Shown here piece by piece: positions 25,055 to 36,060 of a stretch of DNA of 64,000 nt. Every line of letters begins with the position of its first letter. Within the stretch, counting starts at the first letter, position 1. Below the pieces are notes generated by a model. It did no database searches. It saw nothing but the letters and a program-made list of their open reading frames with translations, and was not told the origin of the DNA. Source of the stretch: Morchella semilibera (Eukaryota > Ascomycota > Pezizomycetes > Pezizales > Morchellaceae); NCBI GenBank assembly GCA_009192285.1, contig CM018605.1, positions 1,202,530-1,266,529 on the forward strand, read 5' to 3'. A program made the position numbers and the translations under genes.

Positions 25055-26620
25055 CCCTTATCGCAGCCAATCTAATACGACAGTTGTTATTGGGGGGTGG
25101 GAGGGGAGAATACACGCCCGCCGCCGCCGCACCCCCCTTTCCCCCCACACTCAGTACTATTAGGTACTCTATTTGTAGGATGCGGGTACCGAGTAGGTAC
25201 CCTACATGTAGATATGTAGGTACATGTACATCTTAACCCCGAAACCGAAACCACATTTTTGGTTGTTTTTTTTTTTTTTTTTTGGGGGGGGGAGGGGAGA
25301 GGGGAGGGGGGGAGGTGCCGCTTGATCATGATCGTGGAGGAATGTAGGAGGAGCCTATGTTGGGGGCCTAGAGTTATATACATATGTAGTGTCTCCTACG
25401 TAGCGTACGGTATCGATGGAAGGAGAAATCATAACGACTTGATCTAATCTGAGATCCTTCCCGGGGGTCCCGTCCCCTTGGCTGCGCTGCCTGCCCGCGC
25501 CCAACTATCTAGCTACTCTACTTCCATTCTAGAGGAGGGCATGTTTACATCATTGGGCAGGTTGGAGATTGGTTATTTGGAGTTTTTTTAGGGGGGGGGG
25601 GTGGGAGGTTAGTTGGGTCTGGGTACTCTTTGACTGGGCCCCGGGGGGGGGGGGGGAGGTGGTGGTGAGGCGCGTTAAAAAAGCAAAGCATCGACCCGAC
25701 AAATTGAGAGTTTGACGTGGGATGAGTACGTCTCTTCTAGGTACTGCCTCCTGCCTCTACCTAGGCAATTACTATCACTACCTACTCCTATGTACCTACC
25801 TACTCTACTCTACCTACTCGCCGCCGCTCCCTTGCCTACTCCAGCTAGCCCTTGCTCTGTCTTGTTTTTTTTTTTTTTTCCTTCCTTCTCTTTCCCTCCT
25901 TCTCTTTGCTGCCCCACGGCTCGTCCCGTTACGGTCAGTGGTGGATGGTGGTGGTGGGTGGTGGAGGTGGGTCCAGTGCTGTGGGTTTGTGGGTTGGCAG
26001 CGAGCGGAGCATGGGGGTCACCTTCCACAATTCTGTTACCATATTCCGAATACCACGAGAAAAAAAAAAAAAAACACCCCGAGGGGGGGGGGGGGGTTCG
26101 GTTCTAGCTGGCTGGCCCTTTTTTTTTTCTTTGTCCTCCACTGATAATATTGGCCTGCTAACCTACCATACCCCCGGCTTACGATATGGGGATTTGCATT
26201 TGGCTCACCCACTGCACTACATGACATACAACCACCATCTAGTAAGTATGTAGTTGATATTGTTCCCCACGCTACTGCTATGATAGGTGATGCCGCAGTA
26301 GAGTACCTAACCACCTAACATACCCTACCTATTATGTAGGATAGCGTAGGGTGGTGGCAGATGCTGTTGTAATAGCACCCACATCCCCGTTTTTCCGTGA
26401 ATACTACCCACCTACCCTTCCTGCCCTTGCCTAACCTATCCTCCTTGATTGCAAGAAAGGTCTCCACACATCTTCCCCATCCTATCGTAACTGAACGCAG
26501 GCAGGTAGGTGTGGGGAGCAACTAGAGGAAGGGTGTGAGAGTAGATTATTATTATTATATCCTCCCTCTCCCCCCCCCCCCGGTTCTCCGCCCCTTGTTT
26601 TTTTTTTTTTTTTGAGGCAC
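24890..26620. repeat. cluster of long homopolymer tracts
   Basis: At least ten long mononucleotide runs fall within 1.7 kb. They include T30 at 25025-25054, T18 followed at once by a G-rich block (25266-25312), G runs near 25590 and 25645-25656, T about 15 near 25864, A about 15 then G about 13 near 26060-26096, and C and T runs near 26570-26613. The G-rich block could form a G-quadruplex. Exact lengths may be unreliable in an assembly. Confidence 0.75.
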
Positions 26621-27034
26621 TTTGGTTTTCTTTTCTAGACGAGTGCTATCTATCAGTTCTGTCCCAAGAGAGAAGGGAGAGATAAAGAGACCAAGAAAGA
26701 ACCTTCCAAGATAAATACCCGGAGGAAGGGACCCTGAAATCCAAACCCGAGATCGAGGAAGATAAAATATTATATCGACTTACCTGCCTCAAATCCTTCC
26801 TGAAGAAATTGAGAGCTCGGTATAAAAATTATTATACTGTGTTTGGGATCTTGTATAGTCCCCATATCGATAAATATAAGAACCCACCTACCTGCCCGCC
26901 CACCCACCCACCACCCACCTGCCTACCTGGATCCACATTGACCTACCCACCTCAACCCTCACACACCATATATATCTACCCACCCACCACCTTCCATTAG
27001 AGCTTCACAATCCACAATACAAACTCACGCAAAG

Positions 27035-28042
27035 ATGAATACCCTCAACACCCTCAACACCCTCAATCCCCACCACCTACCGCACCCGCACCGCGCACCC
27101 GCACCGTACCAGGTCTACCCACTGACTCATACTTCACGGCGCATGCTCCCCACCGGCGACTGCGGCTTCGTCGTTTACACTCTACCGCCATTCGCGGCCC
27201 AATCCGTGCGCTGCCAGTGCCGCAGCTACTGGCCAAACCCACACACGCCGGACCTATGCGCCTGCGGGCACCATGCCTGCTATCATTCGAACACACCGCA
27301 GCAGCAGCAGCAGACCACCAGTACTACCCCCTCGATAGCACCACCATCAATACCGGCACCTAGTAGCCCAAGTAGCGTGTTGACAATGGGTGCACTTGCG
27401 AACCTAATGACACGGATAGCGCAGCTAGAGAAAGAGCTCGAGACACACCGCGAGCGGGAGGCGGGCAGGGAGTCACAGGCACGGTCACAATCGGCACAAA
27501 TGAAAGAGTTTGTTGAGCTGATGGAGCGGATGGATGAGGCCGAGGAGCGATTGAGTAGCGCGGAAAGGGTCGGAGTTGATTTCGAGGGAAGGTTGAATGA
27601 GCTGGAGGTCAGGGCGGACGAGGTTGAAGACGAGGTTGCAGGTTTGGTAAGGGATGATGATGATGATGAGGAGGAGGAGGAGGAGGAGAGATTGGAAAAG
27701 AAAGAGGCGGCAAAGAAGACAGAGACGGAAAATGAGAGGAGTTCAGAGGTGAAGGTGGAGCCAATGACGGCAACGGCGGCGCCGACTGAAAAAAGAATGG
27801 CCGAGAATGTTATCAATGGCACTACGGCGGCAGCGGCGGCGGCAGCGGCGGCAGCAACCAAGGGGGGTGCGGCGATAACAGCGGCGTGCATCATCCTCGC
27901 ACAACCGCCATTCAATAAGGCATTCTCCTTGAAGCGCCGGAGCTCAGACAGCAATCTCCTTCTCATCGAGCACTCGAGCCACCCAGCGGCCAAGCGGATA
28001 CGGTGCCAGTCTAGCGGTGATAGTGGAAGTCTTTCCGCATAA
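27035..28042 (+). CDS. uncharacterised protein with Cys/His motif and acidic coiled coil
   Basis: This is one exon of 335 residues. The N-terminal third is Pro/His-rich and holds a conserved-looking Cys/His block, CQCRSYWPNPHTPDLCACGH followed by HACYH (residues about 59-85), which could bind a metal ion. A Gln/Thr/Pro linker follows, then a coiled coil (ALANLMTRIAQLEKELETHR to about residue 205), an Asp run continuing into a Glu run (residues about 207-220), a Lys/Glu segment, a polyalanine stretch (about 268-277) and a basic tail with possible nuclear-localisation signals (LKRRSS, AAKRIR). The start at 27035 is the first of the frame and sits in a C-rich leader; the MNTLNTLNTLN opening is itself a repeat. 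No function can be assigned. The Cys/His block and the uninterrupted long frame argue for a real gene. Confidence 0.72.
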   Translation: MNTLNTLNTLNPHHLPHPHRAPAPYQVYPLTHTSRRMLPTGDCGFVVYTLPPFAAQSVRCQCRSYWPNPHTPDLCACGHHACYHSNTPQQQQQTTSTTPSIAPPSIPAPSSPSSVLTMGALANLMTRIAQLEKELETHREREAGRESQARSQSAQMKEFVELMERMDEAEERLSSAERVGVDFEGRLNELEVRADEVEDEVAGLVRDDDDDEEEEEEERLEKKEAAKKTETENERSSEVKVEPMTATAAPTEKRMAENVINGTTAAAAAAAAAATKGGAAITAACIILAQPPFNKAFSLKRRSSDSNLLLIEHSSHPAAKRIRCQSSGDSGSLSA

Positions 28043-31000
28043 GCTCCTTCCTCTTTGTCTCTTTTTTTTTTCATATTTTTTTATATATATTTTTTAAGGA
28101 GTTGTAAACCAGGGCAGGCGTTTTGGTTTTGATTTTGATCCCCCCCCCCCAATTAGCTAGTATCGCTATTCATCGCTTATGTCGTGTATTTTATCCTTAT
28201 GGAGTAGGAAGGGCGTTTCTCATGGTAGCGTGGGTTTTTTGTTTTTTTTTGTTCGAATCTCTTATAAGCTCAACATGTAGCTTACAAGATTATCACCCAT
28301 TGTTACTCGGAGTTAAGAGTCAGAGGGAAGCAGTATATAGTGGCCCATTTTCTTGGTTCCATAATCTATGAATTTTTCTGTATCTATCTCACTCTCTCGC
28401 TGTTAACATGTTATCACATCATCACCACCATCGATGGCATGTAGTAGCGAGCATCGGGAGAAAGCAAAGAATAATTGCTTTTGAAACACCCCCCAATTCT
28501 CCCTCCCGAACCAAAATATAAATAAGAACAAAGCAAAAAAAAAAAAAAACCCTTGGTCATGGCACGGATGTTCTACATGCACTTATAATAAACACCATTA
28601 CAATGTGGTGTTGTGGTGCTGTGTGGTGTGGTGTGGTACTGCAGCGTGGTGATTCCGTCCCTCCCAATGTACCCCCAAGAAATTTGAAAAGAAAAGAAAG
28701 AGACACTCCACTCACCCCCAAGGTACATCTACTCTGCAGCAGCAGCAGCATAAAGATAGTGAAGTGAAGATATTGAGTGGGAGGAAGATAGAATGAAGGG
28801 CTGAAAAGAGTTGGGCAGAATTCAAGTGAAGTTTATGTCGGGGAGTTGGGACAGATAGAGCGAGAACACCGAATACATAATGTATACGTCAGACAATATT
28901 AAGAACACGACATCGTTTCGCCATCAATCGCTCCAAAAGACCAAATAAATAATACATGTAATTTTTTTATCTGATCGACCATCGCCAACCAGATGCACGA
29001 CTCGATTACACTTGACAACGCCCAAATAGCAACGAGTGACACTCCATGATGCGCCACAACCATAACTACAACCACAAACACCGACGAGCGCGCGTATGTC
29101 TCACATCACCGCCCGCACGCCAGGTAATTTTCCGGAACTAACACAACACAAGTTAACCACCACATTTAGCTACAACATGTAAGTACATGTATAACCTGTC
29201 TAGATCAACAAAGCAAAGAGCAAAACCACCTGTCAGAGAATTCCCGAGCCTTCTGAAACCGTACATCCTTCTTCGGGATTTGAATTTGGGGGGGGGTTCA
29301 AGTATTATTATTACAACTCCCGAAAAAAATCGATATTCCCGGCCGCGCGCCGTCGACCCCCATGGATTCACGTGTGTGCAGTCCAAAAGTACCATACATC
29401 GAAACTAGAACCCAAAAAAAAAGCCTCCGAGGTATATATCTCGTAACTCTCTCTATGCTCTGCTCTAGCTCTCTTCTCTTGTGATATATTAACTCATGGT
29501 TTTTGTTTCGTAATATATAAGCAAGGGAGGGGGGGGGGTGGGATATACAACAATGGGGGTAGTATTGAGAGATGAGGGAAGCACACGTATTTGGGGGCCA
29601 GCGTCGTAACGGTTGAGTTACGTTACATTATAATCGTAGGCAAGTAGAGAACGCGCAGATATTGTTCTGTAGGTACCTTGAGGGGTAAAGATACAGAGTT
29701 TAGAGACATGAGCCAGCTGGATTGAAATCAAGCATTCATAGCCCGTCCTTACTGCACGCCTCTTTCCCTTCCGTAACCAGTTAGCCGACCAGTCCAGTTA
29801 GCCTACCTGTCTGTTTACACTACGGGCCATCACCATCATTTCACCATTATCATGATCATCATGATCATCCACTTTTGAGTTCCACCACCACCACCACCCA
29901 CTAAAACCACCTAAAACCACCTAAGCACCAGCCAAACCCGCACCCGCACTCTTAGCTGACCTTGCCGGCCGGCCAGCCAGTTAGCCAGCCAGTCTCCATT
30001 CCATCCAGCCCACGCCCAAATCCCCCACTATCGTCAGGATTCATCACCACCACACCAACCAACAACACCAAAACCCACGTTTTTTTTTTCCCACACTCTC
30101 TCCCACCAGCAAGTAATTCCCGCCCCATTTCCCCGGTCTTAGATGAAGCTGGAGGCAGCCGGGGGGGGGGGTGTCCCAGTTCTAGTTCAGGAGTAGAATA
30201 GGCCGGTAGAGAGACTGTAAATAAAATAACACAAGGGCCAAAGGAAGTCCAACCCCAAATAACAAGCGCCCGGAATTCCTGTTCTAGACAGCTGCCATCC
30301 CCCCACTGAATCTCAGACTGATTGACTGAGTGAAGTGAGTGAGTGAGTGGTGGTCTAAGCTTTCACCCCCGCTCTCATAAAATTCCACCCCCCACTTGTT
30401 TCTTCCGTGCTTGCTTGCTTGCTTCGAACGGTAGATGAGCGATAGTAGGTACAGAAGTAGATGATAAACCCACCCCCTGAAACCCTTCAAGCCGAACTAC
30501 ACGTGCAAGTGCAAGATCAGCACAGACAATATCTACCCTCTGGCCGCGGTACTTTCATACTTCCGCCTCCACTTCTCATTCATCAGCAGTATCAGCCTCA
30601 ACAAGTAAATCTCCCCTTACCTGCTTGTTTGCCTGTCAAAACCAAAACCAAACCAAACAAATAACCCCGAGCGAGAGAGAGGAGGAAAGAAAGAAAGAAA
30701 GAAAAAAAAAAAAAAAAAAAAAACCACAGACCCGATTCTCTAGCTTTCCCCTCACTCGCTCACTCCCTCCCTCCCTCCCTCCCTCTGTCCGGGGTACATA
30801 CTCCAGCTATCAACGCCCTCCTCAATCCTATCCTATCCCCGGCGGAGATAAACACTTCCAGTAGGGTACATGTCACGCTACGACAAGCTAATCTAACCCT
30901 CTATCACCCTCCCCCCTTTTCCAGCAGCTGGTCGTGTTTACAATCGGGCCAGGGAAATACATACTTCGTTCCTATCCCGGCGGGGAGGGGGGGTTGCACT

Positions 31001-33054
31001 GAGGGAAATAACGGCAGGTTCTTTTTTCTCCTGTGCGGAGAGAAAGGGAGAAACCAAAAAGAAGTCTATCATGTCATGTCATGTAGGTACCTACTCTACT
31101 CGACTCACATACATGGGATGAATGGATGGGATGAACACATACCCTGGCAAGCTAGCTAGCTTGTCGATACGATAGAGTATGGGGGTAGATCTATATGGTA
31201 AAAGTACATGTAATGTACCCCAAGGTGGTGATGTGTACCTATATCGGTCTCCCCGGACGAACCGGATCCATACTCTACAATTCCTACCTACAATACACAA
31301 TAGGTAGACAGTGAGTAGGAGGCCGGAGGTCACATCCAGCTGTAAGTGCAAAGGCCATTTTTTTTTCTCTAACAAAATAAAGACTGTAGAGCATACAGGC
31401 ATCTAAATGTAGAGTCTAGGGTCTATAGCATCTAATATGTAATCTCTCACTTTTCCTCCACCCTGTATAATAACACTTTACTCCCCTTCTATATACTTAT
31501 CATATCCACATTAAAGAAGGGACAAGTACAGGCAGACAGACAGGCAGACGATCCACGATGCACTTCGCACCCCCATCCAGAAACCGTTGTGTCACATTGC
31601 ACAAGCCCACGCCCACTGCTTGCTATCTAGATAACTAGATGATATGATCTTGACGAAAACAAAAACAAAAACAAAAACAAAAAAAACCCACGATCCAGCC
31701 GAATCCAATCCAGTTCAGTCCAATCAGCGCCGCCAGACACCCAGTACTCATATCACACACATCGTGATATCACTTCCATATAGAGTAAGTAGCTCTTCCT
31801 GTCTCTTTGTGCCTGCCTGCCTACATACATGTACGTACCTACATACATCCTACGTCCTACATATGTACATATAGCCTACATCGTATCTCGCATCCCTCCT
31901 CTCTCTCCCCACTATTTTCATCCGGAAAAACTCCCTACATACCCCACTAACTTCGCTATTGCATATGCACCCCATGCTGTTATTTTTACCACACTTTACT
32001 GGAGGGAGCAGATATTCGTTTTTCGGATTTTTTTTCTTTCCCTCTAGACGGGACGACTTAGAAGAGACAAGGCGAGGCGATGATTGATTGCAAGACGATA
32101 CGAGACGATAGAGTTCCCTAGATCATCATCGTCATCATCATCATTTTGCCCACGCCTCCTCCGCCTCCTCAGAAACCCAGAACAGAGGCGGCCAGAGAGT
32201 ATGCAACCTGAGATTCCCCTCCCTTCTCCCCTTTGCTTTTTTTTTTACCACAGATATAGGTAGGCAGACAAGAAAAAAAAAATATAAAAGACCCAACACC
32301 CATGCAGCCCCAGTCCCCCGAAACCCAAAAAAACCGACGAAACCGATGAAAGATCAACATGGGACAAAAAAAGATCCCCGAGAGAAGCGTTATTCATACA
32401 ATCGTTAAAAAAAAAAGCAGAGCAGAAAATAATGAGACTGTGTGGCAAACAGCTAAAGCCCGCACCAAGTAGGGTATACAAAGAAGGTCGCCGATCAAGA
32501 ATATATAAAAGAAGGTTATCGAGCAAGGAAGGGTATAAAAGAAAGTAAAGAAAAAGGTCTAGAGTGACACACTTTTCATAAAATATTGGGGGGAGCGAAC
32601 AATCGTAAGAGTAAACCCGAACTGAGAAACCTGCTCAAAAGGATAGGGGAGGTATAATAGACACAAACCCGTTTTTTGTTCTCCCACATGATAACGCCAT
32701 GTTCAACCCTACTTAGAACCAAAAAAGAAACGAAAAAACGAAAGGAGCGGAATGAAAGACCAGAATAAAAGACCAGAATACAGCCTAGATATGTATAAAG
32801 AAATAAAAATGACCAAGGGAAAAGAGCGGGGGTAGCAGTGGTTCTCTACACCTTTGTTTGGAATTGTGATATGAGGCACTAAACCTCGAAAACGTAGGGA
32901 GGCTCGAGAAGTAATGAACGTTCGCCGGTTGTTTGGTTATGGCGCCCGATTGTGATGAATGCTCATGATCTCTCGAGCCATGTTCGAGGAACACCAACTG
33001 TGAACGCAGTCAATAACGTAGGCAATTACAAATCGTTTAAGATCTGTCGGCTTT
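28043..33054. other. 5-kb intergenic region between convergent genes
   Basis: It contains the 3' ends of the flanking convergent genes. Most of it is C/A-rich or T-rich simple sequence: GT-rich at 28600-28640, CCA-rich at 29820-29925, A-run plus TCCC repeats at 30690-30785, AAAAAC repeats at 31659-31686. It also has TACATGTA motifs at 29177, 31203 and 31826. No coding region is supported; a non-coding transcript cannot be excluded. Confidence 0.4.
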
Positions 33055-35515
33055 TTATGCGCCCCAATCGCTCTCGGCTATTCGCCCGTTCATGTGGAAT
33101 TTGCCAATCTTTTCAAAACCTCTGTACGTACGTAATATATCACTTATTAGTTTCACCATTTATCGGGGTCTGTGCCCCCCCACCCCCCCAAAGAAAACAC
33201 GAGGAATTCTGACATACCGTGTCAAGTCAATGCCATGCAAATCACCCATGCCGTCCTCATCTTCATCCTCTTCCCTCATATCGGGTACAAGCTGAGGTCC
33301 AGCTCCCAGCCGGAATCCTTTCCCTCTTTCCTTCAAAGGACTTGCAAGCTCTCTAACACGATGCTCATTATCATCCCGCCCAACAGCAGGTGGGGGCGAG
33401 GAACTATGCAGGTCCTTTAGGGGACTGTAGTCACTGGGCTTGGCTGGAGTCGACCCAAACTGTATGTACTTCCAGAACGGCGCCGGAGAACTCGTGGGAA
33501 GATAAGAACTAGGGAGCTGTCCCGTAGATGGTGGCGCGAGGCGTGGGTGTTGCCTCTGAGGTGCGGGAGTCATGGCGGTAACTCCTGGATTATCATCGGC
33601 ATATTGAGAGTTTTGTGACGGAGATGGGGGTATATAACTGATGTCCTTATGAGTCGGGGAATCATGTTGATGGTTTTGAGCTGATGAAATCATTTCATTT
33701 ATGTTTACCGGCTGTATCAAACTCGCGCGGCGGGAGAGATGTGAGCTTTTGGTGTCAACTAGTGGCTTATCAAGACTGCGAAGAGCTGGAAGAGTTGGTA
33801 ACCTTGACCCGCGGTCGGGGGTGTATGCCTCAAGTGGAGCAACACGATATGAGGTGATAGGCGGAGGTGTGACAGATCGCGGAGAGCGTTTGATGCTATG
33901 ATATTTCATATTAAGGTCCTGGGAGTCTTCAAGTCTCAATCCTTGGGAAGGACCCTGGGCAAGCGGTTGGCCTATCGATTGCTGTAGCTGCGTCGAAGCG
34001 CTCCTTACATTAAGATTAGTTTTAGGGGAGGATGGCGAGTGTGGGACAGAATTCTGGCGACCAGGCCCAGTTTTGGGCGGCCTTTGGAGCTTCTTTATGT
34101 ATTCATCACGATGTTCTGGAAGAAGTTCCCATTTCATTCCTTTGCCGGGCTCGTCGGTGCGACGAGGGATCTTCCTGAAGGCTTTGTTGAGTGATAGGTT
34201 ATGACGAATTGAGTTCTATAGAATTTATATTCAGTACATCGACCTTTTTTTTTTTTTTTTTTTTTTTTTTAGAACGGTGGTATTACTGACCTGCCAACCA
34301 GTGTTTGAATGGCGGTAAAATGCATATTTATCCTGGATATGACGGTAAATACTGGACAAAGTCAATTGCTCCCCCTCACTGGACAGGATCGCTTGTGCAA
34401 TCATTAATGCATAACTAAACGGCGGTTTAAATTCTTTCATAGCATCGCTTGCGTAATCAACATCCTCAGTGCTCTCAAGGACAAGACCGCGATGGTATGC
34501 TGGAATATTCTCACTCTTTATCGCAACTTCGGGAATTGAGACTGGTTCAGTTGAAATCGACGGCAAAACTAACTGAGATGAAGAAGGCCTGGCATTTTGG
34601 GAGGAAGATAAAGCCGAAGTGTCATAACATGATTCATTTGTCTGAGTCTGTAGAGGAGTTGGATCATCTTCGAGAGAGAATGGCAATGCTTTTAAACGAC
34701 GGAGAACCGATGGCGCGATATTGATAGCGGTGTCCGGAAGAACAAACATCATCTGCACACCGCCAATCTCAATAATATTTCCACTCCGGAGTGCTATCGT
34801 CGAGTCCTTCTTGTAACATTCGTCATCCACCTTGAGTCCATTCCTTCCAATTACTTGTAATCGCCAACTGTATCCATTCTGGTCGTAACTAATTGTAGCA
34901 TGGTTTCTTGATACCAACTTGCTTGGTCCCAAATCGATATGAATCTCATCAGGCTTCGCCTGAGGAGGAGGTGTAGGTGACCCGGCGGCACCAGCACCGG
35001 CGGCACGAACATCTGGTGGACGGCCAATACGAATGACCAATTCCTTTACGTAGTAGGTCCATGTAGCGCCAGCAACTTTTGCATAGGCAGTTATTCCTTG
35101 AGTATTTTGGCGGAAATTCTCGTCGTTGGCATATTGGTGAGCGACCATTGGGTTGGGATCTGGCATCGCCAATGATGCGATAACGGCGTTGACATGGTCA
35201 GTTTGTAAGAGAGGGGTGATTTCTTGGGTCTCTTGCGGTTCTTGAACCTATGTGTGGATTGTCAGCCAAGGTGAACCAATACGTCATTACCATTGTCTCA
35301 CACGTTAAGGATCTCTTTTTTTTCTTCTTTTCCTTCGAGGATGCAGATCATGACGATCTGTTTGGCTTGATCGGTGGGTTGAAACATGGGGTAGTGAAAG
35401 TGAATACCTTGCGTCTCTTGCTCCGCGGCCGCGACGGAGAAGAGTCTGGCATCTCATGGTCTGGCGTAGAACCGGCGCGCCGAGCCCGAGTCCGACGGTT
35501 AGTCGGAGGTGGCAT
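33055..35515 (-). CDS. FHA-forkhead transcription factor (Fkh1/Fkh2 type)
   Basis: Four exons read 35408-35515, 34291-35247, 33218-34215 and 33055-33121, in frame throughout, giving about 709 residues. The start MPPPTNRR opens a short basic N-terminus ([10 protein letters not shown], possible nuclear signal). The FHA phosphothreonine-binding domain spans residues about 100-195, with IGRPP, SRNHATI and IGRNG. The forkhead winged helix spans about 308-395 ([45 protein letters not shown]), split by intron 2 exactly before [13 protein letters not shown]. The long Ser/Pro-rich C-terminus contains several S/T-P sites, as expected of a CDK-regulated factor. FHA plus forkhead is the architecture of yeast Fkh1/Fkh2, which drive G2/M genes; that role here is inference. 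The last small exon, ending in a TAA at 33055-33057, is less certain. Confidence 0.93.
34245..34270. repeat. T26 tract inside forkhead intron 2
   Basis: An uninterrupted 26-base T run on the plus strand (A run in the transcript) makes up about a third of this 75-base intron. Confidence 0.8.
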
Positions 35516-35984
35516 CGTAGGTTATGCAACCGTTGTTTACTGACGGGCTAAGAGGAGGTGGGGGAATGGGGAGGGGAAGAAGTTGATACTTCTTGGGGAG
35601 GGGGGGGGCTGCTCAACGTCTGTCTGTATGTCTCTGTAGGCGTATTGCATGGGTTAGCGGGCATTGCATAACTCGTGACACTCAATTCTAGCCAGGGTAA
35701 GTTGGTCGTTGCCACTATATGCGAAGGGATGCAGTGGTACCGGTACCGGCAGCACCAGGCACAGTGGCATCAAAGGATCACCACGAGATAGAGAGAAGGC
35801 GATAAGGGACAGGAAAAGTATATTTGCGTACATACTGATGAACCTTATCCTTATATTTTATTATATTCAGTTATCTTGAGGTGGGGGAGGGGCTGTAGGG
35901 CTATGCGGTCCACAGCTTGGTGCAGGTGAGTGTCAAAGCAGGTGATGAGATGAGGTGCGTGTTCTTGGGCGGCGGGGAGGAGGT

Positions 35985-36060
35985 AAAGGTGGTGGTAGTG
36001 ATAGTGGTGGTGGTGGTGGTGGTGATGGTGGTGGTGGTGATGGTGGTGATGGTGGTGAGG
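35985..36060. repeat. GGT/GAT trinucleotide microsatellite
   Basis: Tandem GTG/GGT units are interspersed with GAT. Open frames through it (poly-Val on one strand, poly-His on the other) are artefacts of the repeat. Confidence 0.8.

Larger units (their letters stand above)
23785..27034. other. gene desert, second part, and promoter of the Cys/His protein gene
   Basis: No gene is supported. The segment is dominated by homopolymer runs between 24890 and 26620 and by TACCTACC/GGTAGGTA and TACATGTA motifs. C-rich CCCACCTACC-type repeats at 26883-26995 form the leader of the next gene, and a TATAAATATAA-like stretch lies near 26870-26880. Confidence 0.4.

Noticed and set aside
17300-26800. Search for transposase, reverse transcriptase or other transposon proteins in the deserts
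   Set aside because: No recognisable domain on either strand; only short repeats and one MITE could be supported.
27283-28074. 263-codon minus-strand frame opposite the Cys/His protein gene
   Set aside because: It is a Ser/Ala-rich shadow of the plus-strand coding sequence, which has the better motif content.
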